Positions 34,947-44,006 of a DNA stretch of 64,000 nucleotides are shown here, one piece after another. Origin of the DNA: Methylumidiphilus sp963753955 (GTDB taxonomy: Bacteria > Pseudomonadota > Gammaproteobacteria > Methylococcales > Methylococcaceae); NCBI GenBank assembly GCA_963753955.1, contig CAVWEM010000014.1:196057-260056 (forward strand). The letters run 5' to 3'. Made by a program: the position numbers and the translations under genes. The first letter of the stretch is position 1. Each line of letters opens with the position of its first letter. A model generated the notes under the pieces. That model was not told the DNA's origin. It ran no database searches and saw nothing but the letters and a program-made list of their open reading frames with translations.

Positions 34947-36530
34947 ATGAACATAAAAAAGCCACAGATCCAAAGCAAGGAGACTGAAGCCCCGATCATG
35001 GTCGCCGTCTATTTATTGGTACTGGTTTGGCTGCTAGGCCGGTTGACTTGGCTCTACTTTCTCACTTTCATGTCCTCTGGTTTCTCGCCCGACACCGCTT
35101 GGTTGCTGCAAACCGGAAACCACATCCTCGCGCAGGGAGCGCTGCCAACCCATGATATGTTTTCCTGGACTGCGACGGACAGGCCTCTTGTCGCCTACCA
35201 ATGGCTGTTTGAGGTGCTTCTCGCCGCCCAGCAGAAGCTTGCAGGGACGGACTTCCTCGTCCAGATGTATGCAGTGTCCGGCATCGTGTTGTACGTGCCG
35301 ATCACGATAGCCCTGAATGCCCGCTATCGGATACCTGTTTTTTTTGCGCTACCGGTGGCGGTGGCTTCAGCCGCAATCGCAACGTACAACTTGCAGATCC
35401 GGCCCATGTTCGCCACCTGCGCATTTCTTCTGCTTCAATACGGCTTGGTGGAACGGCTCAGGTTGGGTAGGATTGGACTGAGGGTTTTGATCCCCGTCAC
35501 CGTTTTCTACTACATGCTGTGGGCTAACATGCATCTCTTAGTGCTGTTCGGCCTCGTCTCGCTTGGGCTTTTTGCCTTGGCCGACGCGCTGCAAAAGCAT
35601 GGGGATGCCCAATTTGATCCGCCCGACCCGATCCTAGAAGGTCAACCCATCGTTTGGCGTGATTATGCATGGCTGATGGGAGCGTCATTCGTTGGAAGCT
35701 TGCTGAATCCTTATGGATACCGGATTTACACTTATTTGTTCGAGACGCTTGGAAGTGTCTCCGGGGTTGCGCAATTCGGCGAGCTGAGTTCGCCCAATTT
35801 CCATGATGGGCAAATGCAGATTTTCGCCGACTTGCTGCTATTGTTCATATTGTTGATGGCGAGAGCGCGTTCCGTCTTTGCTGTCCACGAAGTCCTCCAT
35901 GTGCTGGCATTCAGCCTTGCCACCCTTTATAGCGGAAGGTTCGTCGTCTGGGCCGCCCTGTTTTTCGCGATTATCCTGCCTCGCGCCCTGTGGCGGCTCA
36001 CGCTTGCCATTGGCCTGATCCGTTACCGGGCGATCCATAAGACAGTCCTTATCACCGAGCCGCACCGTGCCAAGATTGTCGGCGGCTACATCCTTGTCTG
36101 CCTGGGGATTGCCCTGCTGTCGCCCCGATTCCTTGCCTCCCCGATTCCCGAGGCGTGCGCCAAATTTGAACCGGCCATCAAGGCCTACCGATCTCTTCGG
36201 CAGGATACTGACCGATTGCTCAACGATGACATCATGGGGAGTTGCATCATTATGTACCCTCCGGCACCGAAAGTTTTCATTGACACCCGTTTCGATTTTT
36301 ATGGTGGCGCACATACCGGCAAGCTGGCCAAGGCGATGTTGCTTGAAGAAAACTGGAAAAGTGCTATAGCGGAGTGGAACATCAATACATTTATTTTGAG
36401 GAAAGGGCTTCCGCTCACCGAGTTATTGGCGGTGCTGCCAGAATGCGAGACATTATATGAGGATGGGGTCGCCAGGATATTCAGGCTAAGAGCCGGGAAC
36501 GCGGGAATTGTGTTCAAAAAGTCACCCTGA
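34947..36530 (+). CDS. Polytopic membrane protein, GT-C glycosyltransferase-like
   Basis: 527 residues with about ten hydrophobic helices (first at ~17-45). The first extracytoplasmic loop, SGFSPDTAWLLQTGNHILAQ then GALPTHDMFSWTATDRPLVAYQ broken by an aspartate pair, is the layout seen in membrane GT-C-type or PMT-like sugar transferases. A soluble C-terminal segment has IMGSCIIMYPPAPKVFIDTR then FDFYGG. It would use a lipid-linked sugar on the periplasmic side, but this is inferred only from fold. Start ATG 34947 (MNIKKPQIQ). Overlaps the next gene by one base (TGATG), so it heads a coupled operon. Confidence 0.65.
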   Translation: MNIKKPQIQSKETEAPIMVAVYLLVLVWLLGRLTWLYFLTFMSSGFSPDTAWLLQTGNHILAQGALPTHDMFSWTATDRPLVAYQWLFEVLLAAQQKLAGTDFLVQMYAVSGIVLYVPITIALNARYRIPVFFALPVAVASAAIATYNLQIRPMFATCAFLLLQYGLVERLRLGRIGLRVLIPVTVFYYMLWANMHLLVLFGLVSLGLFALADALQKHGDAQFDPPDPILEGQPIVWRDYAWLMGASFVGSLLNPYGYRIYTYLFETLGSVSGVAQFGELSSPNFHDGQMQIFADLLLLFILLMARARSVFAVHEVLHVLAFSLATLYSGRFVVWAALFFAIILPRALWRLTLAIGLIRYRAIHKTVLITEPHRAKIVGGYILVCLGIALLSPRFLASPIPEACAKFEPAIKAYRSLRQDTDRLLNDDIMGSCIIMYPPAPKVFIDTRFDFYGGAHTGKLAKAMLLEENWKSAIAEWNINTFILRKGLPLTELLAVLPECETLYEDGVARIFRLRAGNAGIVFKKSP

Positions 36531-37354
36531 TGACAAGGATGGCTGGAAAGATGAATGTTTTAGGTGCGCTGCAAAGAAATCAATGGGTCAATTCCGCAGT
36601 CAAGGGACTTCGCCTACACCGGGTTGCCGACCGCATCCTTGCTCGGTGGCCGCTGCATAAAACCACTCGGCAGGGCTTGCAGTATTCGATAGATTCCGTG
36701 TCCAGTCTCATTGCGGCCAACGAACTTTTTGGCACGGATGTCTATGCGGACGCTGTGCGGCTTGCCAATCCAAAAACCTTTGTGGATCTTGGTGCCAATG
36801 TCGGCTATTTTCCTCTGCTCGTTGCCGGTCTTGTCGGATCGAAATCGATCTGCGGCCTTCTGGTGGAGCCGAATCCCAATCTGATTCCTACCATCAATGT
36901 CCACAGCCAGGAAAATGGATTGACGAATGTCAGGATCATACAAGCTGCCGTGACAACAGCCGACAACACCAGGAGCATCGATTTTTTTGTCAATCCTTCC
37001 CATATTGCTTCGTTCGTCTCTGGCCAATTCAATCCGCTAATCCTGACGGGCGGGGCCGTGCAAAAAATTTCAGTTCCCGTAGTCGATGTCGGCATTGTCT
37101 GGGTGGAACACTTTCCAACTGAACCTGTGGTGGATCTGCTGAAGATTGACATCGAAGGCACTGAAATGGACTTCTTGCGGGGAAACCCTGAATTCATGGC
37201 GAGAGTGGCTGCTGTGTTGATCGAATGGCACAAATGGATCTGCACGTTCGATCAAGTTGCCGCACTTCTGCGCGACTACGGTTTCAGTTTGCGGCATGTG
37301 GCCCATGAAGACATCCATGCGGGAAACGCATACTTCGAGAGACCAGGCCGTTAG
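36530..37354 (+). CDS. FkbM-family methyltransferase
   Basis: 274 residues. The SAM-binding motif is TFVDLGANVGYFPLLVAGLV (about 83-102), then GLLVEPNPNLIPTINVHSQE, and the FkbM-specific acidic motif LLKIDIEGTEMDFLRGNPEF near residue 203. FkbM enzymes O-methylate sugars or macrolides; in surface-glycan loci they methylate glycan hydroxyls. Coupled to the upstream membrane protein by TGATG. Confidence 0.88.
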   Translation: MTRMAGKMNVLGALQRNQWVNSAVKGLRLHRVADRILARWPLHKTTRQGLQYSIDSVSSLIAANELFGTDVYADAVRLANPKTFVDLGANVGYFPLLVAGLVGSKSICGLLVEPNPNLIPTINVHSQENGLTNVRIIQAAVTTADNTRSIDFFVNPSHIASFVSGQFNPLILTGGAVQKISVPVVDVGIVWVEHFPTEPVVDLLKIDIEGTEMDFLRGNPEFMARVAAVLIEWHKWICTFDQVAALLRDYGFSLRHVAHEDIHAGNAYFERPGR

Positions 37355-37417
37355 GAAAGCTGCCCGACTAATGTGGAGTCCTCCCCCCCCTTGAAATGAA
37401 AAAAGACGCAACGCCGG

Positions 37418-38254
37418 ATGGCAGTGGAATACCTAGACACAAACCCCCTGCCGCCATTATGTGGCCATAGTGGCGTAATGATAATCCAAGAGGGCGGGGC
37501 TGTAGCCCGGTGTCCTGAATGTGGTTCATTTTGGGATATTGAATCCCTGCGGATGGAGTTTGCTTACGATGCCAGTTACCCGCAGAGGCGCGGCCATGGA
37601 TCGGCAACGGTAGGACAATTGAAGGTTAGGAGCCTGAAGCGCTGGATTGCCGAACTCGGCCTCAACCTGTCGGGGCTCCGGGTTTGCGAAGTCGGGTTTG
37701 GAGCGGGTTGGACGCTTGCCTACCTGCGCGGGCAAGCGCGGAAGGTGTATGGTGCCGAGGCAATCTCCGAAAACAATCAATCGGCCATCAGCCTAGGTTT
37801 GGAACCCTCTTGCCTGTTTGACGCCACCCGCTTGCCCCATTCACTGCCGGAGAGCATCGACCTTTGGCTATACCAAGACAGCTTTGAACATATCCTGGAT
37901 CCATCCGCACATCTGGAGTGGGTTGCGAGGAACTCGTCAGCCGGTGCCTTGGCCTTGCTGGTGCTGCCCGAGGCGGGCTCTCTCTCGGAGAAAATGCTAG
38001 GCGGTTGGTGGCCCCATCGGATTGCCGATCATGCCTTCCACTGGTCGCGCCCAGGGCTGGAAAACATCTGGGGCCAATTTGGATTTGGCATAATAAGGCG
38101 CTTCCATCCGGTCAAGTGTGTCACGATTGGAATGATGGCCGCACACACCGCCCATAGGTTGCGCTTTGGACTCCGACCTTCCCTCGCCGGACGGGGGCCT
38201 AGCCTTTGGTTTAACATCGGCGAACAGGGATTGCTCTTGCGGCGTGAGGGGTGA
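37418..38254 (+). CDS. Class I SAM methyltransferase with N-terminal zinc-knuckle
   Basis: 278 residues. The N-terminus has one CPEC pair preceded by CGHSG, a probable zinc-binding knuckle. The methyltransferase core follows: LSGLRVCEVGFGAGWTLAYL (motif I), VYGAEAISENNQSAISLGL and SIDLWLYQDSFEHILDPSAH. The C-terminal HRIADHAFHWSRPGLENIWG is typical of the Methyltransf_23 group often found in polysaccharide clusters. The substrate is probably a sugar or lipid head group. 63 bases after the FkbM gene. Confidence 0.82.
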   Translation: MAVEYLDTNPLPPLCGHSGVMIIQEGGAVARCPECGSFWDIESLRMEFAYDASYPQRRGHGSATVGQLKVRSLKRWIAELGLNLSGLRVCEVGFGAGWTLAYLRGQARKVYGAEAISENNQSAISLGLEPSCLFDATRLPHSLPESIDLWLYQDSFEHILDPSAHLEWVARNSSAGALALLVLPEAGSLSEKMLGGWWPHRIADHAFHWSRPGLENIWGQFGFGIIRRFHPVKCVTIGMMAAHTAHRLRFGLRPSLAGRGPSLWFNIGEQGLLLRREG

Positions 38255-38255
38255 A

Positions 38256-39476
38256 ATGAAACTGTCCACACAACAGAGCCTGGATTATTGGATTGGGGGT
38301 GCCGGTATATTTATATTGAGTCCCTACGCAAAGATGCTGGGCCACTTGCTGCAACGGGATCATTCCCTGATCGTCAAAGACCGGCTAGCTGTCATCAAGA
38401 TGCTGGGTGGCGGTAGCCTAGTCATCGCCCTGCCCGCATTGCTTGGATTTCGCCGCCAGTACCCCGATGTGCGCTTGACTCTGGTGACTCTTAATTCCAT
38501 TAAGCCATTTGCTGAGGCAATCTCGATCTTTGATGAAATCATCATCGTGGATGATCGCTCAATCCCCAGCTTGGTGGTGAGCGGAGTTCGGCTGTTCCGC
38601 AAGTTATTCATGGTCGATACCATTGTGGACTTCGAGGTGTACAGCCGCCTGACGACGGTGCTTTCCACTCTCCTCTGTGCGAGAAACCGACTTGGGTTTT
38701 ACCTTGAAAACACCACATGGCGAAGGTGTTTGGTTACCCATTTGTTTTTCTTTAACCGTTACGCCGGTAGCTTCCATTTCTATGATTCCACCTTGGCAGC
38801 TTTGGGGGCCAAGGCCGCGACGGTATCCGAATGCGGGTTCCACGTGGCCCGCGCCAATGGGATCGAGGCCAATCCCCATCCGGTCGGGGTACGGGTGACC
38901 GTTGAACAGGCTGCCTCGCGGATTTGCATCGCACCGGGTTCGTCTGAATTCGGCAAAGAGAGAAGGCTGTCGGGTGCCCAGTGGGCAAAAGTCTTGCCCC
39001 GCCTCGTCGGCGAGGCAACGGAAATCGTCATTTTGGGGGGAGGCGCAGACGCGGCAACCGCAGAGGATCTCATGCGTCACTGCGAAACCGTGCTGCCAGG
39101 GGTTTCCTGGGCCAATGCCTGCGATGGGCGTCCGTTGCGGGAGTCTCTTGCCTTGCTTGCCGGTTGTTCCCGCCTGCTAGCGATTGACTCGGCGCTGCTT
39201 CATTTCGGTCGAATCTTCGGGATACCGACATTTTCATTTTGGGGGCCGACTGATCCCATGTCCCGGATCAAGGATGTCCCTGGTCTAGGCGAAGCCATCT
39301 GGTACGAAAAACTGGTTTGCTCCCCCTGTGTGCATGTCGCGGAATCCCCCCCTTGCGCAGGCCGGAACGTTTGCATAGAAGCGGCCGTCAGAAGGTGTTG
39401 TGGCGAAGAGGTGGATTCGATCACAGAACTTTCACATTTGTCACCTGTGCAAGAGGCCAAGGATGGTCTGTATTGA
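38256..39476 (+). CDS. Glycosyltransferase family 9 (heptosyltransferase-like)
   Basis: 406 residues with a GT-B fold. The N-terminal domain starts LAVIKMLGGGSLVIALPALL (the family G-D-x-x-x-x-P-like site, here GGGSLVIALPAL). In the C-terminal domain are RICIAPGSSEFGKERRLSGA, QWAKVLPRLVGEATEIVILG and LLAIDSALLHFGRIFGIPTF then FWGPTDP, the donor-binding loop of WaaC/WaaF-type enzymes. A Cys-rich end (CSPCVHVAESPPCAGRNVC) resembles the C-terminus of LPS heptosyltransferases. ATG 38256 follows the previous stop by one base. Last gene of the operon. Confidence 0.85.
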   Translation: MKLSTQQSLDYWIGGAGIFILSPYAKMLGHLLQRDHSLIVKDRLAVIKMLGGGSLVIALPALLGFRRQYPDVRLTLVTLNSIKPFAEAISIFDEIIIVDDRSIPSLVVSGVRLFRKLFMVDTIVDFEVYSRLTTVLSTLLCARNRLGFYLENTTWRRCLVTHLFFFNRYAGSFHFYDSTLAALGAKAATVSECGFHVARANGIEANPHPVGVRVTVEQAASRICIAPGSSEFGKERRLSGAQWAKVLPRLVGEATEIVILGGGADAATAEDLMRHCETVLPGVSWANACDGRPLRESLALLAGCSRLLAIDSALLHFGRIFGIPTFSFWGPTDPMSRIKDVPGLGEAIWYEKLVCSPCVHVAESPPCAGRNVCIEAAVRRCCGEEVDSITELSHLSPVQEAKDGLY

Positions 39477-39513
39477 AGCGGGACTCCAATCAGAATTACG
39501 GGTCGCCGATCCC

Positions 39514-40677
39514 TTAAGGCTTGGTTTCGTCAGCCGCCCATTGCGCCAAATATTCCGTGTAGCCATAGCTTTTCATGCGCCGCATACCCGCCGCGCCGTC
39601 CCAGGCGTAAATGCCAGGCAGGTTGTGGCCGTTGAAGCGGTTGGCCTTGGCCAGGCTGTATGCGCCCACATTGGCAAAAACCAGGCGGTCGCCCACCTCA
39701 GGCAAGGTATCGAAGCGGTATTCCCCAAACACATCGCCAGCCAGGCAAGTGCAACCCGCCAGGATCGCCGCTTCGCCTTGTTCCGGTTCGGCCCATGCCG
39801 GTTCCGGGCGGATTTGGTATTCGAAGATCTCTGGGTGGTGGTTGACTGTGCTGTCCAACACCGCCACCGTCTTGCCGTCGCGGCGGAAAAGGTCGATCAC
39901 CGTGGCCGCCAAATAGCCCGACCGTCCGGCCAAGGCCTTGCCCGGCTCGAAATAAACCTCCACGCCGAAGCGCCAGCGCAGACTCTGGGCGATTTCCGCC
40001 AAGACGCCCAAATCCTCCAGGCTTGCAAACAGATAGCCACCCCCTAAGTTGATCCAATCCAGGCCGGACAGGAATGCTTCTCCCAGGTTTTGTTCAATCA
40101 GGGCCAACGCTTGTTTCATCGGTTCGAAAGAGCGGGAGGAAAACACAGTATGGAAATGCAGCCCCTTGATCCGCATCCCTAAAGATCCATCCTCCGCCAG
40201 AGCCTGCGTCAATTCATCCAAGGGTACGCCAAGCTTGGAAGATTCCCGGCAAGGATCGTAGCGGCAGTCGTCCAAGAAAGACAGTCCCGGATTGACGCGC
40301 AGTCCAGGGCTGGATTGGCTGTCCGGCAACAAGGCGCGCAGGCGGCGAAATTGTTGCAGGGAATTGAATGCCACGAACCCGCACAACCCGCCGATTTCAG
40401 GCGTTTCCACCCAGCGCAGGCCCGGCGTGGTGATGTGCAGCGGTTTCCCCAAAGAGGCGGCCAGCCTGGCCTCGAACAGCGAACTGACCGCAAAGCCGTC
40501 CACCCAAGGCAAGAGCAGTTCCAGCACCGGCAAGAAGGGCAGGGCTTTGATCGAATAAAGCATCTTGCAGCCGCTGATTTCCCTGGCCTGGTCGAGAAGC
40601 TGGGCGGATTTTAAGAGTTGGCTTTCGTCGTAGATGAAGGCGGGGGTCTCGATGGGGAATGCGGCTAGGGCGGGCAT
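39514..40677 (-). CDS. nspC: Carboxynorspermidine/carboxyspermidine decarboxylase
   Basis: 387 residues. An alanine-racemase-fold PLP decarboxylase: the lysine that binds PLP is in MLYSIKALPFLPVLELLLP (near residue 43). The signature GLHFHTVFSSRSFEPMKQAL, the glycine loop DWINLGGGYLFA, and the second-subunit cysteine region LAGCTCLAGDVFGEYRFDTL follow. It makes spermidine or norspermidine by removing CO2 from the carboxy-precursor. The partner dehydrogenase (often adjacent) is not in this window. Convergent to the glycan operon, divergent from def. Confidence 0.93.
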   Translation of the reverse strand: MPALAAFPIETPAFIYDESQLLKSAQLLDQAREISGCKMLYSIKALPFLPVLELLLPWVDGFAVSSLFEARLAASLGKPLHITTPGLRWVETPEIGGLCGFVAFNSLQQFRRLRALLPDSQSSPGLRVNPGLSFLDDCRYDPCRESSKLGVPLDELTQALAEDGSLGMRIKGLHFHTVFSSRSFEPMKQALALIEQNLGEAFLSGLDWINLGGGYLFASLEDLGVLAEIAQSLRWRFGVEVYFEPGKALAGRSGYLAATVIDLFRRDGKTVAVLDSTVNHHPEIFEYQIRPEPAWAEPEQGEAAILAGCTCLAGDVFGEYRFDTLPEVGDRLVFANVGAYSLAKANRFNGHNLPGIYAWDGAAGMRRMKSYGYTEYLAQWAADETKP

Positions 40678-40738
40678 GGGGTTGGCGGTTGGGGCAGTCG
40701 ATGGGTCAAGATAGTATCATCAAGGGTAGAATGCTTGC

Positions 40739-41392
40739 ATGACCCAGCCCGGCTACGGAATTGAAATGACCGAAACATTGTTGAAACTCCGCCAAGTCGG
40801 CGAAACCGTGCTGCGTATGCCTGCCCGGCCATTGAGTATTGACGAAATCCACAGTCCAGAGATCCAAAGGCTGATTGTGGCGATGCGAGCGACTTTGTGC
40901 GATGCGCCGGGGGTGGGCCTGGCCGCGCCGCAAGTCGGCTTTGGCCTGCGGCTGGCGATCATCGAAGATCGTGCCGAATACCAGCAGGCCATCCCCGCCG
41001 CGCAACTCGCCGAACGGGGCCGTGTGCCGGTGCCGTTCCAGGTCATCATCAATCCGCTGTTGCGCAGCGTCGATCCGACGCCACAGTTGTTTTTCGAGGG
41101 TTGCCTGAGCGTGCCAGGCTTTACCGCCTTGGTCCCTCGGGCGGCCAAGGTGCGTGTCGAGGCTTTGGATGGCAACGGCGAGCCTTGTGTGATTGAGGCC
41201 GAAGGCTGGTTTGCGCGGATTCTCCAGCATGAGATCGACCATTTGCAAGGCAGGCTGTATCTGGATGCCATGTTGCCGCGCTCGTTCATGACCACCGCAA
41301 ACCATGCCCGCCACTGGCAGGATTGCCCGATCTGCGAGGTCTGTGCGGCGTTAGGGTTGCCAAAACTATCGGACATCCCGACTGATAGTTGA
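40739..41392 (+). CDS. def: Peptide deformylase
   Basis: 217 residues. Motif 1 GVGLAAPQVGFGLRLAII, motif 2 EGCLSVPGFTALVPRAAKV with the metal-binding Cys, and motif 3 QHEIDHLQGRLYLDAM with the two His and catalytic Glu. It removes the formyl group from nascent proteins. The C-terminus is about 40 residues longer than E. coli Def and has a CPICEVC cluster that may bind metal. Start could be 40739 or the inner ATG at 40766 (MTETLLKLRQVGETVLRM), which matches relatives better. Confidence 0.93.
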   Translation: MTQPGYGIEMTETLLKLRQVGETVLRMPARPLSIDEIHSPEIQRLIVAMRATLCDAPGVGLAAPQVGFGLRLAIIEDRAEYQQAIPAAQLAERGRVPVPFQVIINPLLRSVDPTPQLFFEGCLSVPGFTALVPRAAKVRVEALDGNGEPCVIEAEGWFARILQHEIDHLQGRLYLDAMLPRSFMTTANHARHWQDCPICEVCAALGLPKLSDIPTDS

Positions 41393-41467
41393 TGAGGTAA
41401 AAGAGGGATACAGAGATCCTGCCCGCGCCGTTTCGGGTAACATACCCCCTTTTCACTACGACGCCCC

Positions 41468-42781
41468 ATGGACACTCCCCGCATCGGTTTCATCAGCCTT
41501 GGCTGCCCCAAGGCTCTGGTTGACAGCGAACGCATCCTCACCCAACTCCGCGCCGAGGGCTACGACACGACGCCCTCCTATCAGGATGCCGATTTGGTGG
41601 TGGTGAACACTTGCGGCTTCATCGACGCCGCCGTGGAGGAGTCGCTGGACGCCATCGGCGAGGCTCTGGCGGAAAACGGCAAGGTCATCGTCACCGGTTG
41701 CCTGGGTGCCCGGGAGCAGGAAATCCGCGCCCGCCATCCGCAGGTGCTGAAAATCACCGGGGCGCATGCTTACGAAGAGGTGGTGAATGCTGTGCATGAG
41801 CATCTGCCGCCCTTGCACGATCCTTTCGTCCACTTGGTGCCGCCGCAAGGGGTCAAGCTCACGCCGCGCCATTATGCCTATCTGAAGATTTCGGAAGGCT
41901 GCAACCATCGCTGCACCTTCTGCATCATTCCTTCCTTGCGTGGCGATCTGGTCAGCCGTCCGATTGGGGAAGTGATGGGCGAGGCGGAACGGCTAGTCAA
42001 GGCGGGAGTGAAGGAGTTGCTGGTGGTGTCGCAAGATACCAGCGCCTATGGCGTGGATTTGAAATACCGAACCAGCTTCTGGGAGGGGCGACCCTTGAAG
42101 ACCCGCTTCCAGGATTTGGCCCGTGCGCTGGGCGAGTTGGGTGTGTGGGTGCGGCTGCATTATGTCTATCCTTACCCTCATGTGGACGCGGTTGTGCCCC
42201 TGATGGCGGAGGGGAAAATCCTGCCTTACCTGGACATTCCTTTCCAGCATTCCAGCCCGCGCATCTTGAGGCTGATGAAGCGCCCGGCCTCCGGCGAGGA
42301 CAACCTGGAGCGCATCCGCGCCTGGCGGGCCATCTGCCCGGACATCACGATCCGCAGCACGTTCATCGTCGGCTTCCCCGGCGAGACCGACGAAGATTTT
42401 GAGGAACTGCTGGATTTCCTCGACCAGGCACAGTTGGACCGCGTCGGCTGCTTCGCCTATTCGCCGGTCGCGGGCGCGACGGCCAACGATTTGCCCGGCG
42501 CAGTGCCGGAAGAAGTCAAGGAAGAACGGCTGGCGCGCTTCATGGAGTTACAGGCCCAGATCAGCGAAGACCGGCTGCAAGCCAAGGTCGGGCGACGGGA
42601 AACCGTGTTGATCGACGAAGTGGTGGAGGAAGGTGCCGTAGGCCGCAGCCGCGCCGACGCCCCGGAGATCGACGGCCAGGTGTTCATCGACGGCGCGACG
42701 CATCTGCAAGTCGGCGAGTTCGTCGAGGTGGAAATCGAGGAGGCCGACGAACATGATTTGTGGGCGCATCATGTGAAGTAA
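41468..42781 (+). CDS. rimO: Ribosomal protein S12 methylthiotransferase RimO
   Basis: 437 residues, standard length. An N-terminal UPF0004 domain (IGFISLGCPKALVDSERILT) with three cluster-binding cysteines, the radical-SAM CxxxCxxC in SEGCNHRCTFCIIPSLRGDL near residue 146, and a C-terminal TRAM domain (RRETVLIDEVVEEGAVGRSR). It adds a methylthio group to an aspartate of ribosomal protein S12 using two 4Fe-4S clusters. ATG at 41468, 76 bases after def. Confidence 0.96.
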   Translation: MDTPRIGFISLGCPKALVDSERILTQLRAEGYDTTPSYQDADLVVVNTCGFIDAAVEESLDAIGEALAENGKVIVTGCLGAREQEIRARHPQVLKITGAHAYEEVVNAVHEHLPPLHDPFVHLVPPQGVKLTPRHYAYLKISEGCNHRCTFCIIPSLRGDLVSRPIGEVMGEAERLVKAGVKELLVVSQDTSAYGVDLKYRTSFWEGRPLKTRFQDLARALGELGVWVRLHYVYPYPHVDAVVPLMAEGKILPYLDIPFQHSSPRILRLMKRPASGEDNLERIRAWRAICPDITIRSTFIVGFPGETDEDFEELLDFLDQAQLDRVGCFAYSPVAGATANDLPGAVPEEVKEERLARFMELQAQISEDRLQAKVGRRETVLIDEVVEEGAVGRSRADAPEIDGQVFIDGATHLQVGEFVEVEIEEADEHDLWAHHVK

Positions 42782-43311
42782 ACGGCTATTCCCGCTTGTA
42801 GTCCCGGCTTCAGCCGGTTCTTCCAGGCCAGTCCACAGGCCTGCACCATCGGCAGAGCGGGATGCGCGGGTGACGAGTTTGGAGCAGGCGTTGACGACTT
42901 GGGATTGATTGGCCTGGGAAATCTTCACCCATACAGGGAAGAACCGCTGCGCGTTGTGGCCTGCGACCTGCCAAGGCGTCGGCATGGATGCTTGGTTCAC
43001 CGGCGGGGATTTTTCTAGCATCGGCAAGAAGTCCCGGTTGCGGCGCGGCAGTTTCCCCGTGCGGCGCAGGCGTTCCGCCGCAATGCCGCAAACCCACGGC
43101 CCACAGGGCTTTGCGCCGACAACCTGCGGCAGGACTCCTCCGCCTTGCGGCAGAAGAAATCCGCCGCAACAGGCAAGCCCCCCGCCGCAAGCGGAACAGT
43201 CCCAGCCGGGCGGCGAAAACCCTGGCTGTCGTGGCAGAATTGCCCTGTTAGTTCCCTATGCGGCGGCGGGTAAACCGCCGTGAAACGTCAGTCAACGAAC
43301 GGAGCGTCACC
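42782..43311. other. No supported gene; possible decayed coding sequence
   Basis: 530 bases rich in short GCCGCAA/TTGCGGC-like words. Open frames exist on both strands (the longest reads into the 3' end of rimO on the minus strand) but none has a recognisable domain. It may be decayed upstream sequence of the small gene at 43312. Confidence 0.4.
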
Positions 43312-43598
43312 ATGACCAAGATAGACTCGGCATCGAAGGTGCCGATGTCTCCACCGACCTTGCCCATGCCAAGCCCAGCCTGTCCGGCGTCGACCAAACT
43401 GGCGGCGTCGTCCAACTGAGCTTCAACAAGCTGCGCAGCGACGGCATCAACATCTACGGCCAACGCGACGGTGATGCCGACTGGGTTTTGCTGGGCCGCG
43501 CCAGCGTCTCGCCTTACATCAACAACCGCCCGTTGTTGCAACCAGGCAAGCCCGAGCAGCGCCGCTATACCGGCGTGTTTGTGAAGAAAGACCGGTAA
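43312..43598 (+). pseudogene. Small conserved hypothetical protein, frameshifted
   Basis: ATG at 43312 with GGAG 7 bases upstream begins MTKID. One base is then missing at about 43327, and the continuation in the next frame reads LGIEGADVSTDLAHAKPSLS, VVQLSFNKLRSDGINIYGQR and DWVLLGRASVSPYINNRPLL, ending at 43598. Rejoined it is ~95 residues and looks beta-rich, like the terminal domain of some fibronectin-type hypothetical proteins in environmental bacteria. Function unknown. Confidence 0.5.
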
Positions 43599-43728
43599 AT
43601 CGGCCAGTTTAGCGATGACTTGCTGGTGACTTGCACGCCTTGAGGCGGGCATAAGATGCGCAAGAATGCTGGACGGGATATTTATCCCGTCCGAAACGTT
43701 TGCCATGGGCGCGATCTCGGCCTTATAC

Positions 43729-43772
43729 AAACATTCAAGGATGGGGCGAATGCCCCATCCTTGAATGTTTTT
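43729..43772. terminator. Long perfect hairpin, probable terminator
   Basis: AAACATTCAAGGATGGGGC pairs perfectly with GCCCCATCCTTGAATGTTT (19 bp) around a short loop and is followed by TTTTT-like sequence. It lies 130 bases past the small gene and well before the PEP-CTERM gene. The unusual stem length also allows a repeat-element origin. Confidence 0.65.
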
Positions 43773-44006
43773 CTGGCATACCCCGCCGCGCTTCGATCCA
43801 GCAGTTTCGGCTTTGCGCCGGGCGGTGCATTTGCTTTTTCCATTCGGGTGTGTTTTCCAGCGGAAGCTGTTGACAAGCAAGAGATTTGGGATGTAAGGTT
43901 TATGTTATGCACCCGCATGGCGCAGAAAAAGACGCCTGTTCGGGTGTCCAATACAAAGTTAGGTGGGCTGGTCTCGCTGGGGATAAACAAAATTGGAGAA
44001 ATGGCA

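Noticed and set aside
42548..43027. 159-codon minus-strand frame overlapping the rimO 3' end
   Set aside because: Overlaps a conserved gene, has no clear start signal and shows no domain I can name.
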